From assembly GCA_963921195.1 (NCBI GenBank), contig OY992541.1, positions 13,806,644 through 13,870,643 on the forward strand: a stretch of DNA of 64,000 bases, read 5' to 3'. This document shows, piece by piece, positions 1 through 10,550 of this stretch. The position numbers and the translations under genes were made by a program. The notes beneath the pieces are model-generated. The model was not told where the DNA came from and made no database searches. It was given only the letters and a program-made list of their open reading frames with translations. This DNA comes from Pegoplata infirma (Eukaryota > Arthropoda > Insecta > Diptera > Anthomyiidae). Each line of letters opens with the position of its first letter. Position 1 is the first letter of the stretch.

Positions 1-595
1 TAAAACCATATACAACTATATGAGTCAAAGTATAAAATTATATCTCAATATTTTACAATTTTTTAAATGATGTCATATAAAATCATATCTAATTATATTG
101 TTCATAATATATTAATATAAATGGTAGATGTAATCATACGTTGCACATAAAACGTAATCCGATTTCATACATTATTATACGTGACTTTATATCTAATTAT
201 GTATAGGACTTACTAAACAAAAAATCCAGTATCAATTTATGTATAATTATATATGACTAATATAATACCATTTAAAACTATATATGGTTCCATACTAAAA
301 AAATGTCCAACAAAAATAATAGATATAATTATATGTGTCTTAAACGATAACATATCTGTGTTTGTATGGTACTATATATACGCAAATTTCGTCTAAGCTC
401 AATATATATTTATAAATGGTCGCATATGTAATGGAATATATATTTTGATATAATCATGTATAAAAAAAATATTTTTTTGACCAAACAACTAGCCATATAT
501 AATTATATATGCCAGTATTTCAAAATTTATTTTTGTGTGTCAACATATATGGTTATACAAAACTTTTTATTGTATCATATAAGATTACATATGAT

Positions 596-1230
596 TTTTG
601 GGAACCCGAGTTCGATTCCCGGCCCAGTAGAGAAAAAAAAGTTTTTTTTTTAATTTTTTTTAAATAGAAAACACTTTTTTATTGCGTTTAATTTTTTTAG
701 AACTAAAAAATTTTCATTTTTGGAATTTTTGCAATCATTTTTAAAAAATTATTTTTCTTTTATATAGTTATATATAACTATATTTGATTTATTATAAAAT
801 TATCTATAATTTTTGGGAACCCGAGTTCGATACCAGAAAAAAAAATTATTTTTTTTTAAATAGAAAACACTTTTTTATTGCATTTTTTTTTTTTTAGAAC
901 TAAAAATTTTTCTTTTTTTGAATTTTTGCAATCATTTTTAAAAAATTATATTGCTTTTATATAGTTATATATAACTATATTTAATTTATTATAAAATTAT
1001 CTATCATTTTTGGGAACCCGAGTTCGATTCCAGAAAAAAATATATTTTTTTATTTTTTTTTTTAATAGAAAACACTTTTTTATTGCATTTGTTTTTTTAG
1101 AACTTAAAAAATTTTACTTTTTGAATTTTTGCAATCATTTTTAAAAATTTATATTGCATTTATATAGTTAATAATAGCTATATTTGGTTTAAATTATTAA
1201 ATTATCAATGATTTTTGGAACCCGATCTCA
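596..1230 (+). repeat. About 200-bp tandem units carrying a tRNA-like B box
   Basis: The motif GGGAACCCGAGTTCGAT recurs at about 601, 816, 1013 and, degenerate, 1217. Each is followed by an A/T tract, AAAACACTTTTTTATTGC, and then an AT-rich stretch containing ATAGTTATATATAACTAT. GAGTTCGATTCC fits a pol III B box/T-loop, and the first copy extends to CCCGGCCC like the 3' half of a tRNA. No A box is seen upstream, so this is a tRNA-derived fragment copied with the tandem unit rather than a tRNA gene. Confidence 0.7.
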
Positions 1231-1659
1231 AATCTAATTCTAATTTCCTGATTCCATGAAAAATTTCAAACTTTTAAGCCAAAGTCTTATTTCACTTTGG
1301 AGGCCTATGACTTGGAAATAAGGCATACCGCTACATTAAAATTATTGTTTAAGCTTACCATGGAAGCCCCTAATAACGCTGTACGTCATTCCAATTTTTT
1401 TTTTTTTTGCAAATTTTATCAAAAATTTTCTAAGTCTTTTTGAAAATTGAGTACAAGTGAATAACATATTTAATTGGATGTAATCATATATTACTATATG
1501 TTAGATCAATTTGATATAATTAGATACGATCAATTTATTTAAAACTAAGTCTTTTAAAGTTGTTATTTGCTAACAACGTCCGCTGGTCTAGAGGGTAGAG
1601 ATTGCGATTACAAAACATTATTATATCTAAAAATAAATCTTAAAACAGAAACATTTTTT

Positions 1660-2015
1660 GGATAAAAATGTATCCAATAATTTTTTTATAAAATCAAGAT
1701 ATCAGATATTATAAGATAACTTTGGCGCGGCCAAATTTCGGATGAAATTACATTATATAATATCCAATTTAATATAAAATCAAGATATTGGATATTTTAA
1801 GATAACTTTGGCGCGGCCAATTTCCGGATGAAATTACATCATATCATATCATCTTTAATACAAAATCATGATAATAGATAATTTGGGATAACTTTGGCGC
1901 GGCCAATTTCCGGATGAAATCACATACAATCGAATATTAAACTGTAACTTCATATATTATAAGATGTTATGAGATAACTTTGGCGCGGCCAATTTTCGGA
2001 TGAAATTTAGCAAAA
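1660..2015 (+). repeat. Four 86-bp tandem repeats with a GGCGCGGCC core
   Basis: The motif TTTGGCGCGGCCAA followed by TTTCCGGATGAAAT starts at 1721, 1807, 1893 and 1979, exactly 86 bp apart. The intervening DNA (AAATCAAGATATNNGATA) is AT-rich and less conserved. The GC-rich core is near-palindromic and stands out sharply from its surroundings. Confidence 0.85.
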
Positions 2016-2094
2016 TCAGATCCACTAAATTATATATAATTTTATAAGATAACATGTTTTACCATACAATTTTTTTTACTCGGGTATTCATTGT

Positions 2095-2298
2095 TTTTGG
2101 GTGTTTATTTTTTCTGATTGGTTGTTTTATTATTTTTCTATATTTTTCTATATCTATTTCTATATAATATTTATTTTTACTACATGTTAGTTGTTTTGAC
2201 TACAAATGTAAGTAGTTTTTACTACATAAGTTAGTTGTTTTTTGTCAATTAAAATTACTAATAGAGTCCGACCGAAACCAGTTTTTCGAGGCCGAATC
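2095..2298. repeat. Fragments of two repeat families
   Basis: 2180-2255 matches, in reverse, the ACTACTTACATTTGTAGTT part of the TA element at 29727. 2262-2298 (TAGAGTCCGACCGAAACC) is the terminal sequence also seen at 24364. 2095-2180 is plain AT-rich sequence with no recognised content. Confidence 0.5.
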
Positions 2299-2487
2299 AA
2301 AGTTAAGTCTGTTGATGAAAAAACATATAGAAAAAACAGTCTTACAAAAATCAAACAATTTAAATCCAATGTAATTTTCTCCACTGAAGACGTAGAGGTG
2401 GCTACAGAAACCATGGTCTGGAATAAATCCAAATTAAAAATAATCTTTAGAAATACAATGTTTTCTTCTTCAATCACAAACCCTCAA
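2299..2487 (+). mobile_element. SINE body, 5'-truncated copy
   Basis: About 190 bp from GTTAAGTCTGTTGATG to CAATCACAAACCC, nearly identical to the body of the tRNA-headed copy at 3677. The tRNA head is missing and the copy abuts a fragment of another element. The open frame across it (VKSVDEKTYRKNSL...) is shared by both copies because the DNA is shared; it is not evidence of a gene. Confidence 0.65.
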
Positions 2488-2544
2488 TAACAAACAGAAA
2501 TGGCATACGCCGATAAAAACACTAAAATACAGAATTGACAAAAA

Positions 2545-3158
2545 ACAAGTAAAAAAAGTTAAATTCGGCCTTGCCGAATGTAGTGATACCCTCCACAATT
2601 TCAAAAAGATTATTGCAAAAAACTTTATTTAAAAGAAATTACTTTTGACAAAAAAAAAATTAAAAAAAAAAATTTCCGCGAAAAAAATTTTTGGTAAAAA
2701 AAAATCCGCGATTTTTTTCTTTTTTTTGTAAAAAATGTGTTCGTACTTGCTTAAATACCATTTGGTGTTCAATTATGTTCACATATGTCAACCAGAAGCC
2801 GAATTAAAGCATTTTGTATTTTTAGGTTATGTTGAATGTACTGAAATTTTTGAGGTGTGTTTACATTTTCATTCATAACTTTTGAACCGCTGAACCGATA
2901 TCGCTCAAATGCAATACCAAACTTCTCGGGAAAACTTCCAATAACTATGTTAAGTTTCAGTCATCTCTGTGCAATATTTTGTCCGCTACAACATTTTCCA
3001 CAGACAGACAGACAGACGGATATCGCTAGAATGTCTTAAAATCGATCGGGCATCATGAATATATATACTTTATGGGGTCCCAGACCGATATTTCGATGAG
3101 TTACAAACGGAATGACAAACTTATATATACCCTCTATCACTAAGTGGAGGGTATAAAA
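2545..3158 (-). mobile_element. Helentron/DINE-1-like element, family A
   Basis: Read on the minus strand it starts TATACCCTCCACTTAGTGATAGAGGG and has a block giving GTCCGTCTGTCTGTC. It ends with a subterminal GGAGGGTATCAC, a TTCGGCAAGGCCGAA hairpin and ACTTGT. Inverted subterminal repeats, a microsatellite core and a 3' hairpin are the layout of DINE-1/Helentron-associated elements. The apparent small proteins in it recur in every copy because the DNA recurs; there is no gene. Confidence 0.6.
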
Positions 3159-3326
3159 ATATATGAAAATATATGTCGCCCTACGGGCAAGTAGTCTCAA
3201 ATATATGCACTCATCTTTAACGTGTATGAACAAATAATTCAGCGCTAAAATTGTAATGTGCAAAAACGAGACAAAGAGAGATTAAGGAATTTTGTTGTTT
3301 CTAAGGATCGTAATATTGTTTGTGTA

Positions 3327-3594
3327 CACGCAAAAAAATATTTTGCCAAGCGCTTGGGAGGAATCACGTTAAACAATATTTTTTCGTATATTATGCAAAA
3401 ACTTATAACATTTTACCAAGCGTTTGAAGTTAGTAAAATTATGGAAGCTCATGGGAAATTTCTTGAAACGTTTGCAAAGTTAGGTATAATTATGCAAGCG
3501 CTTGGTAAAATATTATTAGTTCTCGCATAATATACGCAAAAATCTTGTTTAATGTGATTCCTCCCAAGCGCTTGGTAAAATATTTTTTTGCGTG
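3327..3594. mobile_element. TA-flanked hairpin MITE (TIR CACGCAAAAAAATATTTT)
   Basis: Inverted termini of about 45 bp, containing CCAAGCGCTTGGGAGGAATCAC, face each other over 268 bp. TA dinucleotides lie at 3325-3326 and 3595-3596. Tc1/mariner-type non-autonomous element. A related, more diverged copy lies at about 51159-51433. Confidence 0.85.
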
Positions 3595-3676
3595 TAAAAT
3601 AAAAATCTTCTGTTGACGTCACACACAAAACATCTGTAATGAAATTCGAACCAACTTCTGCTGTTAGTTTGTCAAG

Positions 3677-3944
3677 CAGAGAGATGGCCTAGATGGTTGA
3701 GTGCTTACTTTGCAAACTGATGGAAAATTTCATGAACGTGGGTTCGATTCCAATCAGAGTTAAGTCTGTTGATGAAAAAACATATAGAAAAAACAGTCTT
3801 AAAAAAATCAAACAATTTAAATCCAATGTAATTTTCTCCACTGAAGACGTAGAGGTGGCTACAGAAACCATGGTCTGGAATAAATCCAAATTAAAAAGAA
3901 TCTTTAGAAATACAATGTTTACTTCTTCAATCACAAACCCTTAA
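3677..3944 (+). mobile_element. tRNA-headed SINE (Leu/Ser-type head)
   Basis: The head at 3679-3757 has an A-box-like TGGCCTAGATGG, a long variable arm (TGGAAAATTTCATGAACG) and a B box GGGTTCGATTCC, so it derives from a class II tRNA (Leu or Ser). It runs directly into the body that also occurs at 2299-2487, ending AATCACAAACCC. Two bodies with and without the head support a retroposed SINE family. No poly(A) or simple tail is evident. Confidence 0.72.
3679..3757 (+). promoter_or_regulatory. Internal pol III promoter of the SINE head
   Basis: A-box-like TGGCCTAGATGG at 3685 and B box GGGTTCGATTCC at 3740, about 45 bp apart, as in class II tRNA genes. The acceptor stem does not pair, so this is not a functional tRNA. 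Confidence 0.6.
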
Positions 3945-4560
3945 TTAGGCGTTTTATGTTGCACTGAGCACGTTGCTTGCAAATGTCAAATTCGACTGCC
4001 CGTAAATCAGCTTTTATTTATTCATTCATTCATTTTTTCAGATTTTTTTCTTGTAAAATTCAGATTTTTTTCTTATACAAAAATATTTCTATGAAAAATA
4101 ATTCAAAAAATTCTTTCAATAAGTTTAAAATTTTTTTAGTCTCCAAGGCATTCTCCAAAGCTAAAAATTTTTCGAAACAAAGTTTTCAAATTCACCGATT
4201 TTTACTAACAACATTATTTTTTAATTTTAAAAAACAATTTTTCTTTTAGAAAAATTTTCAGATTTCCAATAAAAAATCTTTGAAAGAATTCCGATTCTGT
4301 TATATTATTTCCGAAAATAATCTTTGTTAAAGTCAAAAAATTTTTCCCCAAGAAAATTTTTGAGGTTCTCAGACAGATCATTTTTTAGATTCTGAAATTT
4401 TTTTTACAATGTAAAGGATTTTTTTATACTCTTCTTTTTCTTTTCTTGTTTTCTTCTCTTCTCTTCTTTTTTCTTTTTTTTTCTTCTCTTTTCCTTCTTT
4501 TTTGAAATCAGTTTGGGGGGGGATTTCCCCCAATCCCCTGGATCCGCGCCTGCCTCTATC
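3945..4560. mobile_element. Unassigned element ending GGATCCGCGCCTG
   Basis: A long pyrimidine-rich (TTCTTTTC) tract at 4421-4500 and a terminus GGGGGATTTCCCCCAATCCCC..GGATCCGCGCCTG at about 4515-4553. The reversed terminus CAGGCGCGGATCCAGGGG is like ends I associate with hAT-type elements. No matching left end or TSD was found. The following CCTCTATCACTA is family A sequence. Confidence 0.4.
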
Positions 4561-4566
4561 ACTATA

Positions 4567-5444
4567 CACTCAAAAAAATACGTTAGTAGATTTACTAATT
4601 TTTTTTTGCTAATGCTAGTTAGCTAACTTTTAGCAAATTTTTAGTTGAGATTAGCATGTTAGCAAAAAATTCTTGTAAACTTCATTTAGCACATTAGCAA
4701 TTTTAAACAAACGTTGAACTAATTTCTTTTGCTAAGATTTGAAATTGAGTTGACAACATTTTTACAAGATTTTTTGCTAACATTAGCAAAAATAAATGGT
4801 AAATTTTTTTTTATTTTCAGAAAACTTAAAATGGCTCTATCTCGGAAACTAAGCCAGATAGAGCAAAATGGAGGGCATTTTTGGTTCTTAGAATCTCCAT
4901 ACTTTCGCGAGTCCTCTTCACATGTGTGGACCCTAATGGGCCCTAACTTTGGATCCAAAAAAGTTAGCATTCCCGAAAATTTTAAAATGCTCATATCTCG
5001 GTAAATATTGCCGACACAACAAAAAGTCCAAAAGCATTTTTGTAGCCCTCAATACGTAGAAAAAGTCCACAAAATAGTCAAAAGCTCTCCGAGTAATATT
5101 TTTGAAGTTATCGAGTTTTTTAATTCTCAAGACCCCAGTGGTCCCCAATAATCACGTATCTCAAAAACTAAGCAAGGTAGAGCGAAACGGACACAAATTT
5201 TGGATCAAAAACTATGACGATTTTTAAGGAACCCAACTAGGTCTAGGCCCATCGGGGTCTGTACCTATCGGGTCCGAACCCAATGGGGTCCTCAAATGTG
5301 TCAAAAAAAAATTTTTTGTTAACTAATTATTGGCAAAACATTTTTGCTAACTTTAGCAAAAAAATAGTGGGTTCAAAATCAGCAAATTTTCTTGTAGGTT
5401 TACAAGCTTTTTTTGCTAACATTACAGTTTTTTTTTTTTGAGTG
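4567..5444 (+). mobile_element. TA-flanked element, CACTCAAAAAAATA/TTTTTTGAGTG ends
   Basis: 878 bp bounded by CACTCA...TGAGTG with TA on both sides (4565-4566, 5445-5446). The subterminal part is full of TTAGCAAA/TTTGCTAA words; the middle holds GGGTCCGAACCCAATGGGG. It is inserted in the CCTCTATCAC/GTGG..GGTATAAA stem of a family A element. A second copy in opposite orientation is at 43334-44185. Confidence 0.85.
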
Positions 5445-5446
5445 TA

Positions 5447-5844
5447 GTGGAAGGTATAAAAAGACCTACATATATCTTGAGAAGGCGATTTGATAAAAAT
5501 TTTCTAATGACAGTAATCTTACAAATGCATATTTTTCATCAAAAATCTTAAAATGTGCTAAAATAGATACTTAAAAAAACTATAATATTATGATTGGCCT
5601 ATTTTAATTATATTTTCAATGCATATTATTTAACTTTTAATAATAGTTTTTAGCGCCTACATAACATAATTTAGCTTATCGACTTCGTGTCTCTGATAAT
5701 TATAAATATATTAGTTCAAACCTCTAGTTGCACATCACATTGCTTCTTTAAAGCAATCACTGATCCCGATATTGAAATAATATCGTTCTTAAAAAACAAA
5801 AAGTAACTGTTTATTTGAACATTGTAAAAATACTCATAACTAAC
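5447..5844 (-). other. Nicalin intron next to the exon, no repeat recognised
   Basis: Apart from the family A end at 5447-5460, nothing in this stretch matches other parts of the window. It holds the donor gttagt at 5844 and an in-frame extension to a stop at 5716. No CLDT-containing exon is seen. Confidence 0.5.
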
Positions 5845-6417
5845 CTGTAACTGTACATTTTCATCAAGCCATTTTTTAACGCCTTGAAAGTTCAACAGTG
5901 GACCAGATTCAGTAAGTAAAAACATTAAACGATATTTGGGCGCCGCATTTAGAGTATTGTGTAATTTACTGAACACGTCCGCTATTGTCATTAAAACTGC
6001 AGCATCAGCGTTCAATGGATAATCGTGATACAAACCAAATGTATTGAGATGACCGGCTACAATTATTAAGGGCAACTTGCTATTCGGATCTACTGCTCCA
6101 TCTATGACTTTAGAGAATTTTGTTGGAGCTAGTTCACCTTGCATAATAGGAATTTTACTGTGTTTGTTGCTATTGTGACTTGAACCTGTTACAATTATTT
6201 GATAGCCATTGGCTGAAATAGAATCAAAGACTTCATTTAAAGCCGATTCACGTTGTTTTGGTTGATTTTTAGTTTTACTAGATGTTTGGTCCAACTTTTT
6301 TGCAGCCGTGCGTGTAACATCGATTATAATGTTCTCCAGCTCAATGTTGTAAGGAGAAAAATAAACGGGAATTGAAATTGATTGTTCCATCATAGTATGC
6401 TCCAATAAGTTAAGATG
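5845..6417 (-). CDS. NCLN: Nicalin exon encoding the M28-like core
   Basis: This minus-strand exon has 191 codons, starting HLNLLEHTMMEQ after a tttattttag acceptor and ending VQLQ at a CAG|gttagt donor; both boundaries are phase 0. Recognisable family blocks are IPVYF near residue 17, the LPLIIVAGHLNTFG block, LNADAAVLMTIADVFSKL, and YRLMFLL..GPLLNFQGVKKWLDEN. They align in order with vertebrate nicalin (VPVYF, LPTIVIVAHYDAFG, LLELARLFSRL, LLFFASGGGKFNYQGTKRWLEDN). The position of the M28 zinc-ligand HxD motif reads HLN here, consistent with a non-peptidase member. An apparent start at MEHTMMEQ is only an internal Met; the reading frame continues upstream to the splice site. Reading through the donor adds about 43 residues to a stop at 5716, which I treat as intron. 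The downstream exon carrying the conserved CLDT block was not found in 1-5715. Confidence 0.92.
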
Positions 6418-6482
6418 CTAAAATAAAAGTAAATAGAGAAAACAGATTAAAAAGGATAAGCATTTTGTACGTCTATCCTTTT

Positions 6483-6500
6483 TATTATACCCTCCAACTG
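6483..6500 (+). mobile_element. Start of a family B element, split from 10348
   Basis: TATACCCTCCAACTG is the start of family B. The rest (GGTATATTCACTTTGTCATTCC) resumes at 10348 after the TA element at 6503 and the hAT at 8389, which sit side by side in it. Confidence 0.75.
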
Positions 6501-6502
6501 TA

Positions 6503-8379
6503 CACTCAACCAAAAATCATTGTATTCCCAAAGAAAATCGTAGTAAATTCAATAGAAATCATTGTTGATTTTGACCCTACAAATATTTATGTATGTTGAT
6601 TTCAACATTAATTGTTGTCAGTTTTTGTAAAAGCTGATTAACTCGTATTTTTGTTGGTTCTATTCGTATTTTTGTTAATCATACTCGTTTTGTTTTGTAT
6701 ATTCATGCAATTTTATTTATTAAAATGAAATTCTTATTTGTGTTGTAAATGTTATTTTATTTAATTGGATATTTTCACAATATTTTTTGTGGTTTTCATT
6801 AACTCATTATTTTTACATAAACTTATTTTGTTTTTAGATATTTTTTGTTTCCTTGGACTGTGATGTATTTCGCTGTTGTTTTGCTGTCGGCAATCATTTT
6901 ACGTGATTAGCTTCTAGAGTTTTTAGAAAGATTCCAAATCACAAATTGCTAAATAAATTAAAAATTGCTTTATTAATGAATTAAATAACAAATATATTTG
7001 ATTACTCACCAAATATTTTCTAATAAAAAAGATTTTTTTTTTAGAAACATATCTTCTGTACAAGACAACAAAAATTTACAAATGGCGATCAGCAAAAACA
7101 GTGTTGCACATTTCATGTACATTAGAGTGTCCCTTATTTTGGAAATGTTGGAAATCTTGAGACGGTACCCGCTCATTTTTTTCCTTTTGACTTAAAAATA
7201 ACTCAGGAAAAATTTTACGCCCCTAGGACCACGCCTTCCCTACGCGACGGGCCCTTAAAGAGCGGGGCCTAAAAAATCATTTTTCCATACAAACCAAAAA
7301 ATTTTTTTTTTGATTTTTAATTTTTTTGTTATTATTTATTATATTACTTGGTTTGCTTATTCACAACAAAAAATTTGATTTTGGTGGGATAAGTCTTTCA
7401 GCGCTAAAAAATTTTTCGCAAAAAAAAATTTTGAGCCGCCGGGGTCCTACAGTAAAAAATTTTTAAAAAATATTTTTTTTTAGTTTTGACCAGCAACGGT
7501 TTTAGCTGCTATGTTGCTTTAAATGATATATATTCATAAAAAAATATTTTTTGTATCTGTGACATCTTAATCGTGTTCTAAAAAAGGGTAAAAAATGCAT
7601 TGATGATTTTTTTCGATACACGATAAAAATGTCACAAATATGAATAATATTTTTTTTGGAATATATATCATTAAAAACAACATAAAAACTAAAACCATTG
7701 CTTTTCAAAACTAAAAAAAAATATTTTTTAAAAATTTTTTACCGTAGGATTCCTACGGCTCAAAATTTTTTTTTTCGAAAAAGATAAAGATGTCACAGAT
7801 ATGAATAATTTTTTTTTTGGAATATATATCATTTAAAGCAACATAGCAACTAAAACCGTTGCTGGTCAAAACTAAAAAAAAATATTTTTTAAAAATTTTT
7901 TACTGTAGGACCCCGGCCGCCCAAATTTTTTTTTTGCGAAAAATTTTTTAGCGCTGAAAGACTTATCCCTCCAAAATCAAATTTTTTGTCGTGAATAAGC
8001 AAACCAAGTAATATAATAATTAATAACAAAAAAATTAAAAATAAAAAAAAAATTTTTTTGGTTTGTATGGAAAAATTATTTTTTAGGCCCCGCTCTTTAA
8101 GGCCCCGTCGCGTAGGGAAGGCGTGGTCCTAGGGGCGTAAAATTTTTCCTGAGTTATTTTTAAGTCAAAAGGAAAAAAATGAGCGGGTACCGTCTCAAGA
8201 TTTCCAACATTTCCAAAATAAGGGACACTCTAATGTACATATATTTTATACAATTTTTTCCAACTATGTATTTTTCAACTATTGAATTTTGTAATATCAA
8301 CATTGATTTTTGTTAAATTCTGTAAAACTTGATCTACAATGGGTTCACTAATTTTTCTACTAAGATATTTCTATGAGTG
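6503..8379 (-). mobile_element. TA-flanked element, CACTCAACC/TATGAGTG ends
   Basis: The ends CACTCAACCAAAAATCATTG and TTTCTATGAGTG are each flanked by TA. The same two ends in reverse bound 11321..22020, so this is a defined family with asymmetric subterminal sequence. It is interrupted by the foldback at 7121-8232, leaving about 765 bp of its own. No transposase is seen. Confidence 0.85.
7121..8232. mobile_element. Foldback element, about 500-bp inverted arms
   Basis: The left arm begins TTAGAGTGTCCCTTATTTTG and carries GAGACGGTACCCGCTC and GACCACGCCTTCCC. The right arm repeats all of this in reverse up to AAAATAAGGGACACTCTAA. The centre is near 7680. Half of a related element lies at 42346-43015. 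The GC-rich patches (GCGTAGGGAAGGCGTGG) differ from their surroundings. Confidence 0.88.
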
Positions 8380-8388
8380 TAGTACGGA

Positions 8389-10339
8389 TAGGGTTGCCAT
8401 TCGTACTGTTTTAAACAGTACATGTACTGTTTTTTATAAAAAGTACTGTTTTATGCACAGCACCTAAAACAGTACGCAAAAGTACTGTTTTTTAAAGCGT
8501 GTACTGTTTTTGTACTGTTTTTTTATACTCATCACCAAAATGTAACATTTTTCGAAAAATGTTTCATATTTGACAAAATTTTAATTCAATTTTTAAAAAG
8601 GAGCTAAATGCAATTTAATTTTATACCACACTCAAAAAGAAAAATTATTTATAAAGTGGAAAACTTAACTAAATTCAATAATGATTTAGCACCATTGCCA
8701 TGTTTTCCTTCTAAATTTTTCTGAAAAATAAGAAAAAGAAAAAACTAGAAAATGGGAAAAAAATTATTTTATTGAGTACATCTCATAAAGAACTACAAAA
8801 ATGTATTTGGCATTTTTTTGTTTCGGCAATATTTTCTGAGAAATGAGGAACGCCCAAATTTTTAGATTCAAATTGAGGAGTCCATACATTGAAAGAGGAC
8901 CGGAGATTCTTTAGAGATTTTTAGAATCGAAAATGAAAATTTTTGAAACATTTTTTGAAAAAAAAAAAAATTCCTTAAATTGCATAAAATTTACTAAACC
9001 TGAAGAAAAAACTTTATCAATTCTAAGAAGATAAATATGATGAACTAATTGGTTGCAAATAATGTCAAAGAATTTTCAAAAATTTTACTAAATTGTGAAA
9101 AAAAAACATTTTCCCAAAATTTAGTTAGGCCTTCCCGAGTAAAAAAGATTATATATGTTTATATTTAATTATATAAAGACATCATATATATTCATATAGA
9201 ATTTGATGCGAAAAATGAGTCGATAAAACCATATAAAGTTGCATTAAATTTGATATAATTTGATGTGATTTTAATATAATTTTATATGATTTGATGCGAA
9301 AATTGGCCCCTTTTTTAGAAAAATTTATGCAATTATATATAATTAAATAAAAAAAATCCAAAAAAAATCCCAAAAAAAAATTATATTAAATTATATATAA
9401 AGAACTTAGATTTTTTTCATAAATTTTGCATTATATATAATAACATATAAAATTTTTAAAACAAATGTTTAAGGTTTAGGTTTGGAACTTAAAAAAAAAA
9501 AAATTTCTGGACTTAGAAAAATTTTCAAAAGTTATATCAAATTATATATAAAGGACTTAGATTTTTTTTTTAATTTTACTCATATAAGATTACATATGAT
9601 TCAGAAAAAAGTTGCATAAAGTTTTATATAAAATTTCTTCAAATATTTTGTTATATTAAATTATATAAAAAAACAGACAGAATTTTATATTTCATATGTA
9701 ATTATATAAACTAACTTTAATCATATGTTATTATGTATAACTTAACATTTTCTTTTATATAATTTTATATAAGAGAAAAATACGAAGTGTAAATATATAT
9801 AATCTTATATGATAGCAAAACAATTTACGTATAAATTTATCAAATAATATATGTTTATATAAAAATAAGTAAAATTATATATAATCTTTTTTACTCGGGT
9901 TTGTTTAAGTGTAATAATATCGTTTTCGCGTTTTCCTTTTAAAGTCGTGTTTTAATTAAAACACTGTTTTGTGGATTTTGTCATATGCTTTTGATAGGAA
10001 GATCGGTGTTTTAGTTAAGCGAAAGCATAGACTACAAAAGCTTTTCATGTAAGATATCGCGGCAACTAAGACAAATGCTCCAAAAAGTCAATCGCAATTT
10101 TTTTCAACACTGATAAAAAAAAAAAGAATAAATTTGAGACAGTTTACCTAAAATGTTCCACCGTTCTGTTAACAACCTTTTATGCTCGTTTTGGCTGAGA
10201 TCTGTTTGAAAAGGTAAAAGGGCTAAGTTTTTGTAGTTTGATATAAAATAAGACTTAAAAAAGTACTGTTTTTATTTGCAATGTACTGTTTTTTGAGACC
10301 AAATGTACTGTTATTCCATATTTCAATCTGGTAACCCTA
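8389..10339. mobile_element. hAT element, TSD AGTACGGA
   Basis: Termini TAGGGTTGCCA and TGGTAACCCTA are flanked on both sides by the 8-mer AGTACGGA (8381-8388 and 10340-10347). The 8-bp TSD and TIR sequence are typical of hAT. The left subterminal region has about seven GTACTGTTTT words in both orientations; the right has three. The element is non-autonomous, and 766 of its 1951 bp are a nested CCCGAG element. Confidence 0.92.
9134..9899 (+). mobile_element. CCCGAGTAAAAA-family element, 2-bp TSD TT
   Basis: Starts CCCGAGTAAAAAAGATTATA and ends TATAATCTTTTTTACTCGGG. Flanks are ...GGCCTT|element|TTTGTT, a TT duplication. The interior is a mix of TATATAATTATAT-like words and short A/T tracts. 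Confidence 0.88.
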
Positions 10340-10347
10340 AGTACGGA

Positions 10348-10550
10348 GGTATATTCACTTTGTCATTCCGTGTGTAACGCATCAAAATATCCGTCTTGGA
10401 TCTCATAAAGTGTATATATTATTGATCAGTGATCGATTCTAAGACATTCTAGCGCTGTCCGCCTGTTCGTCTGTCTGTATGTTGAGGACACGATACAGTT
10501 TGGTACGTGTTTGTCTTATGGTCATAGGCTAGTTAAGTTCGGAGATGGGC
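10348..10550 (+). mobile_element. Family B Helentron-like element, remainder
   Basis: Continues from 6483-6500: CACTTTGTCATTCCGTGTGTAACGCATC, TTATTGATCAGTGATCGATTC, a short GTCCGCCTGTTCGTCTGTCTG block, then TTAAGTTCGGAGATGGGC. It stops near 10550 and lacks its 3' part. Confidence 0.65.

Larger units (their letters stand above)
1..2094. mobile_element. AT-rich element remnant, CCCGAG-type right end
   Basis: The sequence is dominated by words such as CATATATAATTATATATG, as in the CCCGAGTAAAAA family described below. It ends at 2094 with TTTTTTTTACTCGGG, that family's right terminus. The left terminus is off the window or lost. The tandem arrays at 601 and 1660 lie within it. Confidence 0.5.

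Noticed and set aside
2242..3944. Two similar open frames (VKSVDEKTYRKNSL...) as a small conserved gene
   Set aside because: They are two copies of one repeat body. Similarity extends at the DNA level, including non-coding ends, and one copy is fused to a tRNA-like head.
5716..6405. A complete 229-residue single-exon protein starting MEHTMMEQ
   Set aside because: The nicalin frame continues upstream to an acceptor at 6418 and joins the exon at 59776 in phase. The last 43 residues lie past a consensus donor and lack nicalin similarity.
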